This document shows, piece after piece, positions 5,979-6,207 of a stretch of DNA of 6,207 bases. Both the position numbers and the translations under genes were made by a program. Below the pieces are notes generated by a model that was not told the origin of the DNA, made no database searches, and worked only from the letters and a program-made list of their open reading frames with translations. Source of the DNA: an uncultured Bacillota bacterium (lineage in GTDB: Bacteria > Bacillota > Clostridia > Peptostreptococcales > Anaerovoracaceae); contig CAMNJK010000095.1 in the NCBI GenBank assembly GCA_946541435.1, positions 1-6,207 of the forward strand. The letters are read 5' to 3'. The first letter of the stretch is position 1, and each line of letters begins with the position of its first letter.

Positions 5979-6015
5979 GTGGGCGTCAATGAAAAAAAGC
6001 GGCGGTCCGCCCACG

Positions 6016-6054
6016 AAAAAACTGCCGCTCCGGAAGCCTCCGGTGCGGCAGTTT
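6016..6054 (-). terminator. Intrinsic terminator of the hbd gene
   Basis: A perfect 10-bp stem AAACTGCCGC/GCGGCAGTTT (6019-6028 and 6045-6054) is extended, after a T-T mismatch, by CCGG/CCGG around a 6-nt loop. On the minus strand it is followed by a run of six T. It lies about 50 bp past the hbd stop. In the plus direction the following sequence TTTCTGTCTGTTTTATT is a weaker T-tract, so it acts mainly on the minus strand. Confidence 0.85.
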
Positions 6055-6102
6055 CTGTCTGTTTTATTGCTCAGATCTGTTCTGAAGATCAGAATATGCT
6101 GC

Positions 6103-6207
6103 TTACTTGTTGTAAACGAAGAAGCCTTCGCCGGTCTTCATGCCCAGCTTGTTGGCTCTTACCATCTTTCTCAGCAGCGGATTCGGTCTGTACTTCGGAT
6201 CACCGTA
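6103..6207 (-). CDS. hbd: 3-hydroxybutyryl-CoA dehydrogenase, C-terminal 34 residues (partial)
   Basis: Hbd reduces acetoacetyl-CoA to 3-hydroxybutyryl-CoA in the butyrate/butanol pathway of clostridia, or acts in the reverse direction in fatty-acid oxidation. Only the end is visible: it reads [12 protein letters not shown], then [18 protein letters not shown] and VYNK before TAA. This closely matches the C-terminal signature of the family (YGD-KYR-P-LL-KMV-A-LG-KTG-GFY-Y). The rest of the gene lies beyond the right edge. A paralogous 3-hydroxyacyl-CoA dehydrogenase of other chain length cannot be excluded from this fragment. It is followed by a strong terminator and is therefore transcriptionally separate from rho. 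Confidence 0.85.
   Translation of the reverse strand, partial: YGDPKYRPNPLLRKMVRANKLGMKTGEGFFVYNK

Overview
The window looks like the chromosome of a fairly GC-rich anaerobic member of the Clostridia, possibly Lachnospiraceae-like. Three things point there: the rho / DUF1385 / prmC gene order, the C-terminus of a butyrate-pathway 3-hydroxybutyryl-CoA dehydrogenase, and strong AGGAGG-type ribosome binding sites with sigma-A-like promoters. The lineage is an inference from gene content. Most of the window is core housekeeping sequence. I see no phage, insertion sequence, CRISPR array, tRNA, rRNA or defence system.

Layout, left to right. (1) Positions 1-797, minus strand: most of a GMP synthase whose reading frame begins directly at the ATP-pyrophosphatase domain and has no N-terminal glutaminase domain. 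The window cuts off its C-terminus. (2) Positions 798-1168: an intergenic region with the guaA ribosome binding site, a probable guaA extended -10 promoter, a hairpin terminator, a 26-residue one-helix membrane peptide gene (minus), and two divergent, overlapping promoters next to a perfect inverted repeat. (3) Positions 1169-1708, plus strand: a Nudix hydrolase of the 8-oxo-dGTP diphosphatase type. This is the only plus-strand gene, and it converges on and overlaps prmC by 8 bp. (4) Positions 1701-5696, minus strand: a tightly packed operon read as rho, then a DUF1385 membrane protein, then prmC, with 1-nt and 32-nt overlaps. (5) Positions 5697-6102: a long untranslated rho leader, the rho promoter, and the terminator of the preceding gene. 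(6) Positions 6103-6207, minus strand: the last 34 codons of hbd.

How the genes relate: Rho ends transcription, PrmC methylates the peptide-release factors that end translation, and the Nudix enzyme probably cleans the nucleotide pool. GuaA makes GMP, and Hbd belongs to the butyryl-CoA route. In the rho operon the usual clostridial neighbours rpmE (between rho and DUF1385) and prfA (after prmC) are missing. The features most worth a second look are the roughly 230-residue charged, disordered insert in Rho, the long rho leader with a C-rich, G-poor stretch, the glutaminase-less GMP synthase, the 26-residue membrane peptide, and the Nudix-specific insert.
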